A stretch of 64,000 bases of DNA from Pycnopodia helianthoides (taxonomy: Eukaryota > Echinodermata > Asteroidea > Forcipulatida > Asteriidae): positions 5,921,001 to 5,985,000 of the forward strand of contig CM063253.1 of the NCBI GenBank assembly GCA_032158295.1, written 5' to 3'. Every line of letters starts with the position of its first letter. Within the stretch, counting starts at the first letter, position 1. The position numbers and the translations under genes are program-made. The notes under the pieces were generated by a model. That model made no database searches and was not told the DNA's origin. It saw only the letters and a list, made by a program, of their open reading frames with translations. Below are positions 24,029 to 35,264 of this stretch, piece after piece.

Positions 24029-24157
24029 CGAGGCATAAATAAGAACGGATATGCAATAGGAGGAGGTACGAGGATGAAATTGGGAGAGAGAATACCGGGC
24101 CTGGTGGCAATGAGAAGGGCCGAGTCCTGCTCATCCTACGATATCTATAGATCAATG

Positions 24158-25951
24158 TTACTTTATCATTACGCTGGAGTACATCACTGCTTCAGATGCT
24201 GGTTGTGGGTTGCTGCCGTCATCTAGAATCTCGTCTGATGGCAAATCCAAATCAGCATAGACAATGTGATCCTCAGATCCTGGGTTGCCATGACTACTAT
24301 GCTGCCTCATGGGTACAGATACTTGGGCATATGAAGCATCGTCAGCGTTTTCCAGGCTTGGGGTACCGTCGTTGACGCTTGTTGGGGGTGGGGAAGAGGG
24401 TATCATCCGGTCATCGTGGGTACGAGTCGAGGCGTTACTCCTACGCTCTGTTGGTTTGGGTTTATAGGGTGTGGGCTTACTAGATCGAGTTGGTCTGACT
24501 ACAGCCGTCGGTTTGATGGGTGTGGATAAGTCGTCCCCAGAGGGCGATGTTGTTCTATCATAGACACTGGAATCAAATGCGGGATTGTTGTAATTCTGCT
24601 GAGTTGTAGGATCATCGGTCAGGTCTGACTGTTGCTTCTTCACTTCATGTTCAGTCCTTTTAGTTCGGGTACGGACTGGTTTTGCGTATATTAGACTTGG
24701 ATCAGTCGCCTCTGCTGTTCGCACCGGCGCAGTGTCATCATAGGATGCGCCTGGTCCGGATATTGGGCTTAGGGAAGGGACATAGATGATATTATCCTGT
24801 AACCCATGTTGTGTTGAGTCAAGTTCTCCATACTCGTTGAAACTGATCTGAGAATGTTCAAGTCTATCTAGTGTCAATTCAGTATTTGTTTGATTGATGT
24901 CTGGATTGGACTGTCCTGATTTGGGATCCGAGTTGCCGGAGCGTCGTTTACAGCAAATAAAGATCAGGATTACGATGAGAAGAAATACAATTAGTCCTCC
25001 GGCTACTGTCCCGACAATGACGGCAGGACTGAACGAAGCTGCGGTCGTAGATTGAGTGGATGCCGAGAAGGACGTCGAAGTTACTTCATTCTCTGAAGAT
25101 GGCGTAGAATTTCCAGTCGATGGTGTCGTTGATCCTGACGTGGATGATGTCGACGTGAATGATGTGATGGGTTCTGTCATGGGTAATGTCACGGTGTTTT
25201 TCACTGTAATTGGTCCGATATGACATGTACGTTGCATACCAGCGAAATAAATTGATGATATGAAGCATTCGAATGCAACACCATTATCAGAATCATTCAC
25301 TCTCAAATCTAATGTACTTACGACTGTATCGTTATCATCGTTGATTACTGATGTCCATGTGGTGTATCTAGTATTCTGTATAGTGGGATTGATCGTCATT
25401 GTGACTGTTCCGTGACTGCTCTCAGATGAACACCTCATATGTAACTCTGTCCCTGCGTCTACTGTAATGGGTCCAGAAGGGGAGCACATAGGGAAGGACT
25501 CACTGGGGAAGTATAACACTGAAAGTGTTACACTGGATGTGGCTACGATGACATTGCCTCCGGTCGGTATTGGGTCATTGACATTACACACATATTCATC
25601 AGTATCGGTCCTCTGCATATTGGTGATGGTAAAGTTTTGAACAACTGTTTGATTATTCACATCTATTAATGTATTGAAGATGAATCGTCCATTCGCATTT
25701 GAAATAGTGGTTTCACCCCAACTAAGGCTCAACTCTGGGTCTTCGGTTGCCCACTGAACGATATGATCCGACAAGAGGTTTCTAGCGGTACACCTCATAT
25801 CAACCTGCCCGCCCACCTTACGATCGGCCTCTGGTGTTAAGATCTCCGCATACACGGCTGGTTGAGCAGTGACAACCATCAGGTATCCGCCTGCATCAAG
25901 TGAACACCAAACACACACCAGCAAAACATACATGGAGATCCTTTCATCCAT
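24158..25951 (-). CDS. L-type Ig receptor with two C-terminal ITIMs
   Basis: 597 residues from one exon. Signal peptide 1-30. Ig1 with C54, W67, C122. Ig2 with C156, C174, C229, C243. A Ser/Thr-rich mucin-like stalk about 255-308, helix about 309-333 ending in CCKRR, then a tail of about 264 residues. The tail ends in two consensus ITIMs: HIVYADL (Y565) and AVMYSSV (Y591), 26 residues apart, a spacing suited to a tandem-SH2 phosphatase. Other tyrosine sites are NEYGEL (Y374), IIYVPS (Y390), LIYAKP (Y422), YNNP (Y454, a YxN site), VYDRT (Y464) and SYAQV (Y541). Proline-rich stretches lie between. By family logic it recruits SHP-type phosphatases and is inhibitory. It faces the S gene at 19386 across spacer X. 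Confidence 0.92.
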   Translation of the reverse strand: MDERISMYVLLVCVWCSLDAGGYLMVVTAQPAVYAEILTPEADRKVGGQVDMRCTARNLLSDHIVQWATEDPELSLSWGETTISNANGRFIFNTLIDVNNQTVVQNFTITNMQRTDTDEYVCNVNDPIPTGGNVIVATSSVTLSVLYFPSESFPMCSPSGPITVDAGTELHMRCSSESSHGTVTMTINPTIQNTRYTTWTSVINDDNDTVVSTLDLRVNDSDNGVAFECFISSIYFAGMQRTCHIGPITVKNTVTLPMTEPITSFTSTSSTSGSTTPSTGNSTPSSENEVTSTSFSASTQSTTAASFSPAVIVGTVAGGLIVFLLIVILIFICCKRRSGNSDPKSGQSNPDINQTNTELTLDRLEHSQISFNEYGELDSTQHGLQDNIIYVPSLSPISGPGASYDDTAPVRTAEATDPSLIYAKPVRTRTKRTEHEVKKQQSDLTDDPTTQQNYNNPAFDSSVYDRTTSPSGDDLSTPIKPTAVVRPTRSSKPTPYKPKPTERRSNASTRTHDDRMIPSSPPPTSVNDGTPSLENADDASYAQVSVPMRQHSSHGNPGSEDHIVYADLDLPSDEILDDGSNPQPASEAVMYSSVMIK

Positions 25952-27490
25952 TGTATTGAATCTGAGTTTATTAAGTTGCTATTAAATCATTCCTGGACAC
26001 GACGGATAAAGGATGGAAATGCACGAAGTAGAATGATCCTGCGTTCACACACAACTCAATCTAACAGTGATTTAATGTACATGTATTTAACGATGAAGTT
26101 AACTTGGTTGTACTTCCTCATACTGAGCACCACGTCAATGAAATTTAACAATAAAACAAGTCTGGGTTTTCTTTGTATCGAGTTATGTTTAATGTCACAG
26201 TTCAACTGAATCTAGAACGACCATACCTTTACTGTACTAACACACCATGAAAACACTCTACTACTTTAGCACAGCCACAAACCGACTGACTGTAACATTT
26301 TGAAGTTATAGCAAGGTCTAATGGCAGAAAGAAACAACTGAAGAGACAAAACGTTGTGAGATTATAACATAGAAGTTTCATTGAAAAAGGAATAACATAT
26401 CAACGTCAGTGACTAATATCAATTTCTGATTTATGTTTAATGAAACTTGTACCATACATGCAGATCAGAGATGGTGTTCGCCACCAGAACGAAAAACCGT
26501 TCATCTTTCATCAAATAAGTTATTAAAACATGTCACTTGAAGTTTTTGCAACAATAGTATTGAGCTAAAATGTTGACAAATTGAAAACATGAATATCAAT
26601 AAATGCACTGGGCACAACAAGAGTTTAATTTAATTCAATCATTTTCCATATATTCAATTCGACCGAATCATGAGACTATGGCCTTATACGTGGTATGCTT
26701 CCGATGCAAAATGTCCCATCCCCAAATTTCCTAGCAGTGTTATGGAGTGGTACACATCCTAACATTAACTTAGTAGTAGACTGCGCCCTCTATCCAATCT
26801 CCCTGTCTAGTAAGATCATTGTGTTCGTTTTATGACAGATAATTTAATATAATCCATATAATATCGAGAGATTGGTAACGGTAACAAGAAATTTAATTCT
26901 TTTACATTTCTTACTAAAAAGAGTTGTACCTTGAGTGGTAACAGGTAGTTAAAATCTGCTTTGATTGTGTACAAAAATATATATCGACTTCTAAGAAGTT
27001 CAATGCAGTGACGTCACTAACGCAGGGACCCGCAGTGACCAAACTCAAGACTGGAATATTTGGGTAGGACCCACAGAGCCTTGGAAATGACGTACAATGT
27101 CAGAAGGGTGACAATAAGATGGCTCGGAGGAAGATGATGGGATTATCATTTCCAAAGTGATTTACAAAATGATAATTTTACATGAACGTTATAAATATTG
27201 TGAAGTAAACAAGGTGCAAATGTATATGGGCTGATGCACTAACAGTTTTTTCTTAAAGCTTTGTACAACATTCTTATCGATTTCATTCTAAAAGCCCACT
27301 CTCTCACCAGTACCAATCTCATTGAAATATTCCCATCTGAAAAAAATCGGAAAGTCATAAATTTTCATAAATTTGGATTGCCGCAGTCTTTACAAAAAAT
27401 TAGAATTATAAACAGAATCCCCGGCCACAAATATGACCTTTTATTCGTTGTTGTCCTTCGTTGACGGGATCACATAATGTAGCGAAAAAG
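25952..27490. other. Y spacer, copy 3 (truncated at a deletion junction)
   Basis: Begins like the other Y spacers and keeps the TGACGTCA palindrome near 27011. It breaks off after 'gggatcacataatgtag' at about 27480, joining directly to an S gene fragment. The later part of the spacer, with the TATAAA and splice-like sites, is missing. No gene seen. Confidence 0.65.
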
Positions 27491-27491
27491 C

Positions 27492-27656
27492 GATACACCT
27501 CATATCAACCTGCTCGCCCTCCTTACGATCAGCCTCTGGTGTTAAGATCTCCGCATACACTGCTGGTTGAGCAGTGACAACCATCAGGAATCCGCCTGCA
27601 TCAAGTGAACACCAAACACACACCAGCAAAACATACATGGAGATCCTTCCATCCAT
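27492..27656 (-). pseudogene. S-type receptor remnant, signal peptide to first Ig cysteine
   Basis: The ATG at 27656 opens a normal signal peptide and strands A-B of Ig1 up to C54. The sequence then leaves the receptor at about 27485-27490 and enters Y-spacer DNA, giving 14 unrelated codons and a stop at 27441. The upstream flank is S-type. About 3.4 kb is missing compared with the intact arrangement at 54.7-58.1 kb. Not a functional receptor. Confidence 0.88.
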
Positions 27657-28289
27657 TGTGTTGAAACCAATTTGTTGAACTTGGATGATCCGAAAACACA
27701 AGAATTTATTTTAGGGAAAAGGTCTGAAGTTTAATGCTTGGAGGAGCATAATCATACATGTACACATACCTGGTAGAAATGTAATAGTGATTTAACACAC
27801 ACACGAATACATGACTTTAGTGCACCATAGTAATACTTGTGTGTGTTAAGCACCACACACCAATGAACTTTGACAATATCAACTCGTGTTTTACTCAGAT
27901 ATAAGTGGGCACAACTTGCTCTTTGAATACTACTGCGTACAGTCTTGCAATAGCATAAGGGGTCAAGGTAACTAAGGTACCGTTTTCTTTATTCTTTAAG
28001 AATGTAAACTATATTTGGACGTCAAAATTTGCCCATGCCTGTGGCACATATTTGATTCTGCAAAAAAGAAGCTCGACAGTTCAAGTTAAGGTCATCAACT
28101 AATATATTTATGTATGTGCCACTCCCCCGAAGCACCCACGGCACTGACTGGGTCATGATTAACCCTGTTTAGCATGCGTTGATCATAAAATAGTTGATCA
28201 AAGAAAGTGGGTTCCTTTTGTCTCAAGCGAAAGGTAGGTCTTCCCGGCTAAATTCAGCAGAAATTAATTAAACTTCATCAAAAAATGAA

Positions 28290-28475
28290 TTAGTTGGCGT
28301 AGCCTTCTACCTCTAGGACACCGGTTCGAATCCTATACGGGACACTAGGTGGATTGGGTTTTCTGTCTCTACCTGATTGCGTGGGTTTTCCCCTGTAACA
28401 AATCTTTTGGTTTTCCTCGCACATCTTAAACTGGAACTTCCTTCCTCGTCTTATACCTTTGGGATACTTGGCTAT
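28290..28475 (+). repeat. tRNA-derived SINE, X-spacer copy 3
   Basis: B box GGTTCGAATCC at 28323-28333. It has more substitutions than copies 1, 2 and 5. Confidence 0.6.
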
Positions 28476-29419
28476 AAAGTATAGTAATTAAGTTTGCTTC
28501 TTGGGGGAATTCTTGGTTTCAAAACCAGAACAAATGAATAAATAAAATTACACGCATTCACATTCACGCAAATGTTTGCTAAGTGGTGAAATTGAACGGT
28601 TGACCAGCCTCTTGCTGCTGGCTTAGCTTTAATAAGGTTGAATGAATTTGCGACCTGATGAGATTGAGTGATCTTATTTGACCAGTGAATGCTAAACTGT
28701 TGAAATTAAATTACCCCTTTTGTATGTTGAATGCTGATGCAATGGCACATTTATTTTCAGACATAATTGAATGAGCCGGGTGTTAAATTGAATGAATTTC
28801 TGTTGAAAGTGGCTGGGAAAACCTATATTATGGAAAACATCTTGATGATCTTTACAAAATGGGTTTTACGACATCTTAAGAAGGGAGTCTATAATCTTGA
28901 TTACCCCTATTTTAAAAGGAAAGGGACAACATAAACATCAACATTTGCAAGAGAAATGGCAAATAAACGTGTAGAGGCGATGAGGCCCTAACTTTTATGA
29001 TTGGGATGGACTTTCAAAATATCACGTGTTGATATCAATTATTCGTCATTAATTTATTCAAAGCCAGCAGATTCATACATATTAATACAATCTGATTATA
29101 AACGAATAACTATTTTTTTTATTTATTAAAAGCCAATTTAATAATATCGAACAGGTCCATACATATTCATGTACTCCGTTTCCATCATTCAACTTTTTTT
29201 CTGACTCAAAATCTTGTTATTTATTCTTTTCCAAATAAATATTCATACTTTAAAAATCATAGCAATCAGGTTTGGACATCATTGGTGTAATCTGGGTACA
29301 AATGAGTATTGATATTTTGTTCTGACTCAGTATACTTTAAGGATCAAAACCTGAACAAGTGATGTGAAAATAAATTCACGGCGCTGTGTTTTCATAATCC
29401 AAGCAGGCCTGTGGCTGTA

Positions 29420-29536
29420 CATGGAATTATGAACTTTAACACAGTTACTGCATGCGTGCGCACTCCATCCGTATCGTCGTTCTATGGAGAGCGCGTGCGC
29501 GCGTGCAGTAACTGGGTGGGAGTTCATAATTTCATG
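29420..29536. repeat. GC-rich palindrome, X-spacer copy 3
   Basis: Arms 'gttactgcatgcgtgcgc' and 'gcgcgcgtgcagtaac', with the same loop position as the other copies. Confidence 0.7.
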
Positions 29537-31334
29537 TCCAGCAACAAGTCTGCTTTGGTCATAACGACAGAGCCCCTCTAATTTTAACGTGCACCAATCA
29601 TATTGACTTCATTTTTTAGCATTACTGTAAAAACATACATTAAAAAAACATGACTTTGACAGAAATTACTTCTTTGGATATTACTTTTTTCTGAATAAGC
29701 ATGGATGCATTTGCAAACAATTTACATCATTTGTTCATGCCTTATAATTGTAACGCATGAGTGATTTTTACGATATTGATTTGATTTGATTTCTTGTTTT
29801 AATCCAGAAGGAACATACCCCTTTACCGTGGGGAGCGGTTACAACAATATTTAAAGTATACAAATTGCAATTTACATCATGACGGAGGAGTTAGCAAAGC
29901 ATCAATTTTAAAGATGGATATGAACGAGATAATAAAATACGCTGCATGTATAAAATTCATGTTTGCTGGAGTGTAATAAAGACCTTAGTTTCACTTACAC
30001 AAAGTTTCAAAATTTCAGACATGTTTTTTAAAAGACAATAACTTGACGTGAATCTGTTGCATTGCAGCGGCCGTTTCGCGAAATGAGCGTGTCGTCATCA
30101 CTTCATTTACATAATCATGAATTAAACATTTCACCGGTTTTGATGACGTACAGCCGTGGATCGAGACTGGACCCTGCGCCCGTCCGTATATACATTAAAT
30201 GTTTGGAACATTGATTTCCTTTAACTTAGCAGACATACAAATATAATTGGCTAAGCAATATACAATACCTTTTTGCTTGAGAGGTCATTAGAAAAATACG
30301 ATTGTCTCTCTCCGATAGCATACTAACATCTTCATTACTTTTACAAACAGTATCATACACGGTTTTTCTCAAAAAATTATACATTGGATATTAGTTTGTT
30401 CTGTAAAATTAATTTGGATGCGTTTACATAAACAAAGTGTGCATACTACATGTATTTCAAAATCTTAAAACCTTCAAGCCCACAACACAGATCGATTTCA
30501 TGCAAGTGAAATAATAAAAAAATTACGAAATTGTTATGATTACAGAATAGTAAAGGTTTCCAACCACAACGCTGTTTGGAAGTTAGGGGAGATAGTGAAG
30601 GGGAAACTTGGAGGACGTGTGAGAACACCCATTGGCGATGGTGTGGAGGTGGGTGTGGCATTTGGGTGTGGCATTGGGTGTGGCACTGGATGCGCGTGTG
30701 GTTTGTTACTTACACAACCAATTGGTAAGAAGAAACAAAAACTTCTGCAGTAATTTTTCCTTATTAAAATTCGTGACGCTTTTGACATAATAATTTTTCC
30801 AAGAAGCGTGTTTTTTACAATGAACTTTTGAGTCGAGGTTCAATTAGGTTGCATTTTTGTGTTGTGGTTCTTTGTTCAGCAAGGGAGGGTTTTATTTATC
30901 GTTTTAAAATCGTTTCTCGTTATCGGTGCAATATAAAACCCAAATTAGATTTAATGTGAAAAGTTTGTCATTATTTATAAAGTGTGATAGAGAAAATGTA
31001 GGACAAAATGTCTTGGCTAACGATATAGATTCTCAGGATCATGGTAGTATAATAACACGATTACAAAAATGAACCACGAAAACTGGTGTCAGAAAAAGCT
31101 ATAGTTTGTTAAAGGTATTGTACACTTTTGGAAACGGCTCGAAGAGAGCAACGAATTGCAGTAAAAATGACATGAAGATGCTATTTAAGTACTCAAGGCA
31201 TACATATATAAGAACGGATATGCAATAGGAGGAGGTACGAGGATGAAATTGGGAGAGAGAATACCGGGCCTGGAGGCAATGAGAAGGGCCGAGTCCTGCT
31301 CATCCTACGATATCTATGTTAATATAGATCAATG

Positions 31335-33037
31335 TTAGTTTCTCATTATGCTGGAGTACATCACTGCTTCAGATGCTGGTTGTGGGTTGCTGCCGTCATC
31401 TAGAATCTCGTCTGATGACAAATTCAAATGTCCTCAGATCCTAGGTTGCCATGACTACTCTGCTGCCTCATGGGTACATAGGCTCGGGCATAAGGTGGAT
31501 CGTCGGTATTTTCTAGGCTTGGGGTACCGTCATTGACACTTATTGCTGGTTTGGGTTTATATGGTGGGGGCTTACTAGGTCGAGTTGGTCTGACTAGAGC
31601 CGTCGGTTTGATGGGTGTGGATAAGTCGTCCCCAGAGGGCGATGTTGTTTCATCAGAGACACTGGAATCAAATGCGGGATTGTTGTAACTCTGCTGAGTT
31701 GTAGGATCATCGGTCAGGTCTGACTGTTGCTTCTTCACTTCATGTTCAGTCCTTTTAGTTCGGGTACGGAATGGTTTTGCGTATATTAGACTTGGATCAG
31801 TCGCCTGTGCTGATCTTACCGGCGCAGTGTCAGCATAAGATGCGCCTTGTACGGATATTGGGCTTTGGGAGGGGACATATATGATATTATCCTGTAACCC
31901 ATGTTGTGTTGAGTCAAGCTCTCCGTACTCGTTGAAACTGATCTGAGAATGTTCAAGTCTATCTAGTGTCAATTCAGTATTTGTTGGATTGATGTCTGGA
32001 TTGGACCGTCCTGATTTGGGATCCGAGTTGCTGGAGCGTCGTTTACAGCAAATAAAGATCAGGATTACGATGAGAAGAAATACAATTAGTCCTCCGGCTA
32101 CTGCTCCGACAATGACGGCAGGACTGAACGAAGCTGCGACCGTAGATTGAGTGGATGCCGAGGAGGACATCGAAGTTACTTCATTCTCTGAAGATGGCGT
32201 AGAATTTCCAGTCGATGGTGTCGTTGATCCTGACGTGGATGATGTTGACGTGAATGAAGTTGTAGGTTCTGTCATGGGTAATGCCCCGTTGTTCTTCACT
32301 GTAATTGGTCCGATGTGACATGTACGTTGCATACCAGCGAAATACATTGATGATATGGAGCATTCGAATGCAACACCATTATCAGAATCATTCACTGTCA
32401 AATCTAGGGGCCTAACGACTGTCTCGATATAATTATAGACCGTTGATGTCATTGTGTTGTATCTAGTAGTCTGTACAGTGGGATTGATCGTCATTGTGAC
32501 TGTTCCGTAACTGCTCTCAGATGAACACTTCATTTGTAACTCTGTCCCTGCGTCTACTGTAATGGGTCCAGAAGGGGAGCACATAGGGAAGGACTCACTG
32601 GGGAAGTATAACACTGAAAGTGTTACTCTGGATATGGCTACGGTGGTGGTTCCTCCGGTCGGTATTGGGACATTGACGTTACACACATATTCATCAGTAT
32701 CGGTCCTCTGCACATTGGTGATGGTAAAGTCTTGAACAACTGTTCGAGTATTCACATCAATCGATGTATCGAAGATGAATCGACGATTCGATTCAACAGT
32801 GGTTCCACCCCATCTTAGGGTCTTGTGTTTAGTCCTCCACTCCACGATATGATTCGACTCGAAGTTTCTAGCGGTACACCTCATATCAACCTGCCCGCCC
32901 TCCTTACGATCATCCTCTGGTGTTAAGATCTCCGCATACACTGTTTGTTGAGCAGTGACAGTTATCTGGAATCCGCCTGCATCAAGTGAATACCAAACAC
33001 ACATCAGCAAAACATACATGGAGATCCTTCCATCCAT
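31335..33037 (-). pseudogene. L-type Ig receptor, ITIM end destroyed by a 16-bp deletion
   Basis: The frame runs from 33037 to a stop at 31424 (537 residues), giving signal peptide, Ig1 (C54, W67), Ig2 with four cysteines, Ser/Thr stalk, helix and most of the tail. Near 31429 a 16-bp deletion, compared with the genes at 24158 and 50625, removes the tyrosine of the first ITIM and shifts the frame to an immediate TGA. The second ITIM survives in the DNA down to the old stop at 31335 but is out of frame. The tail also lacks about 28 residues in frame before SVNDG, and SYAQV has become PYARA. The polyadenylation signals are mutated. A truncated receptor with Y sites but no ITIM may still be made. 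Confidence 0.85.
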
Positions 33038-34954
33038 TGTATTGAATCTGAGTTTATAAAGTTGCTATTAAATCATTCTTGGGCACGACGGATAAAGGAT
33101 GGAAATGCACGAAGTAGAATGATCCTGCGTTCACACACAACTCAATGTAACAGTGATTTAATGTACATGTATTTAACAATGAAGTTAACTTGGTTGTACT
33201 TCCTTATACTGAGCGCCACACCTCAATGAACTTCAACAATAACACAAGTCTGGGTTAACGTTGTATCGAGTCATGTTTTACAATGAGAATTATAATGTCA
33301 CAGTTCAACTGAATCTAGAACGAACATACCTCCCAAACACATACCATGACAATACTCCACTACTTTAGCGCAGCCACAAACCAACTGATTGTAACATTTG
33401 AAAGTTCCAACAAGGTCTAATGGTGGAAAGAAACAACCGAAGAGACAAGACACAGTGAGATTATAACAGAGGATTTTTATTGAAAAAGGAACAGAATTTT
33501 ATCGCCAGTGATTAATATAAATTTCTGATTTATGATTCAATGAAACTTGTACCATGCAGATCAAAACTAATGTTCGCCACCAGAATGAAAAACCGTTCAC
33601 CTTTTATCGAATAAGTTATTAAAACATGTCACTTGAAGTTTCTGCAACAAAAGTACAGAGCTAAAATGTTGACTAATTGAAAACATGAATATCTTAAAAT
33701 ACACTCGGCACAACCAATAATTTAATTTAAATCAATTATTTCCTATTGATTCATTTCGGCTGATCCATAAGGCCTTTCACGTGGTAGGCTTCTGATGCAA
33801 ACATTCCTAGCAGTGTTATGGAGTGGTACACATCCATCAACTTAGCAGAAGACTGCGCACTGTATCCCGTCTCCCTGTCTAGTATGATAATTGCGTTCGT
33901 TTTGAATTACAAATAATTCTATATAATCCATATTATTAGGTCGAGAGATTGGTAACCGTGACTTTTTAGTTTTCTAACTAAAAAGAGTTGTATCTTGAGT
34001 GGTAACCGGTAGGGAGGACACTTTGGTGCTTTTTGGAGTCTTGCTGAGTAACACAAAGGGCTTTTGGAACACTGATGGTACTTTTGTATTCCTTTTTGTG
34101 TGTTTAGTTAAAACCTGCTTTAATTGTGTACAAAAATGTAAAGCGGCTTCTAAAAAGTTCAATGAAGTGACGTCACTAACGCAGGGACCCGCAGTGACCA
34201 AACTCAAGACTGGGTTAGTTGGGGAGAACCCAGAGAGCCTCGGAAATGACGTACAATGTCAGAAGGGTGACAATAAGATGGAGGGCGATGATGGGATTAA
34301 CATTTTCAAAATGATTTACTAAATAATAATTTACTATGAACATTATAAATATTGTGAAATAACAAGTCACAAATGTATAGGGGCTGATGCACAAACAGTC
34401 ATTTCTTAAAGTTTTGTACAACATTATTATCGATAGAAAAGGTTCATTATGAAGGCCCACTCCCTATAAAGCTCACACACCAGTACCGATTCTCAGAGAA
34501 TTATTTCCATATGAAAAACTCGAAAAGTCATGCATTTTCATAAATTCTAATTGCCGCAGTCTATACAAAGAATTATAAACATAAACAGAATCCTTGACCA
34601 AAAATATGACCTTTTATTCGTTGTTGTCGTTCTTTGTTGACGGGATCACATAATGTAGTCGACCTACTTAGTCATGTTGTTAGTCAGTTGATTACATACT
34701 TACGCTGTACTAATTTGAATCCACAACGAATGATTCCAAACGGGGTCCGATCAGACAATCGAGCACTCTAGATAACTGAAACGCAGTGAGCCATAGAAGG
34801 GAGGGGCACATTGCGGGCGTTCCTTAGAACATCTGGCCAGGGTTATTCCTGCACCACGAGCCGCGGCGATAGGAGTCATTTTCCGTTCTTTATATTTCCT
34901 GAGTTAAGTATTATTTAGGTTATTTCCACCAAGTGAATTATCCACCATCGAAAG
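33038..34954. other. Y spacer, copy 4, left part
   Basis: Homologous to 52419-55038. It has the TGACGTCA palindrome near 34168 and ends at the TTAA where the 8-kb element entered; the spacer resumes at 43017. The frame at 33999-34322 and others here are not conserved between copies. No gene called. Confidence 0.65.
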
Positions 34955-35264
34955 TTAAAGATCTACTTCAACGGTACTAAGATAATTTAAACTTTGGCGA
35001 AATCCAATCAATTTGTGTTTCATGATTACGTATATATTAATGAAAATACTTAGCGGTAGTTGCGTAATTAAAAAAAAAAAGGTCATTTAGGCCAGCGTTC
35101 AGCAGCTCCTCATACCGAGTTTTTGGAAACGGCATGTCACGTGATAAAAATATACCATAGACTCTGATGACGTACATGAATGGAGACGGCTTGTTTACCC
35201 CCCGCGCAGCGAAGTGTGTTTATTGTACGCGTCTATAGCTATTCACACAGTAAACGAGGACAAA

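Larger units (their letters stand above)
20628..24157. other. X spacer, copy 2 (complete)
   Basis: 3.5 kb between the S gene start and the L gene end. It contains a SINE (21403-21586, B box 21436-21446), the GC-rich palindrome (22527-22640), a short 12-bp minisatellite (about 23461-23515) and the L gene 3' untranslated region with AATAAA on the minus strand (24019-24028). No separate gene is supportable. Confidence 0.65.
27657..31334. other. X spacer, copy 3 (older, more diverged)
   Basis: Contains a SINE (about 28290-28475, B box 28323-28333), the palindrome (29420-29536), a unique 230-bp insertion near 29930-30190 relative to other copies, a short 12-bp minisatellite (about 30650-30700) and the 3' region of the L gene. 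The AATAAA signals of the other L genes are mutated here (31175-31190 reads 'gctatttaagtactc'). No gene seen. Confidence 0.6.
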
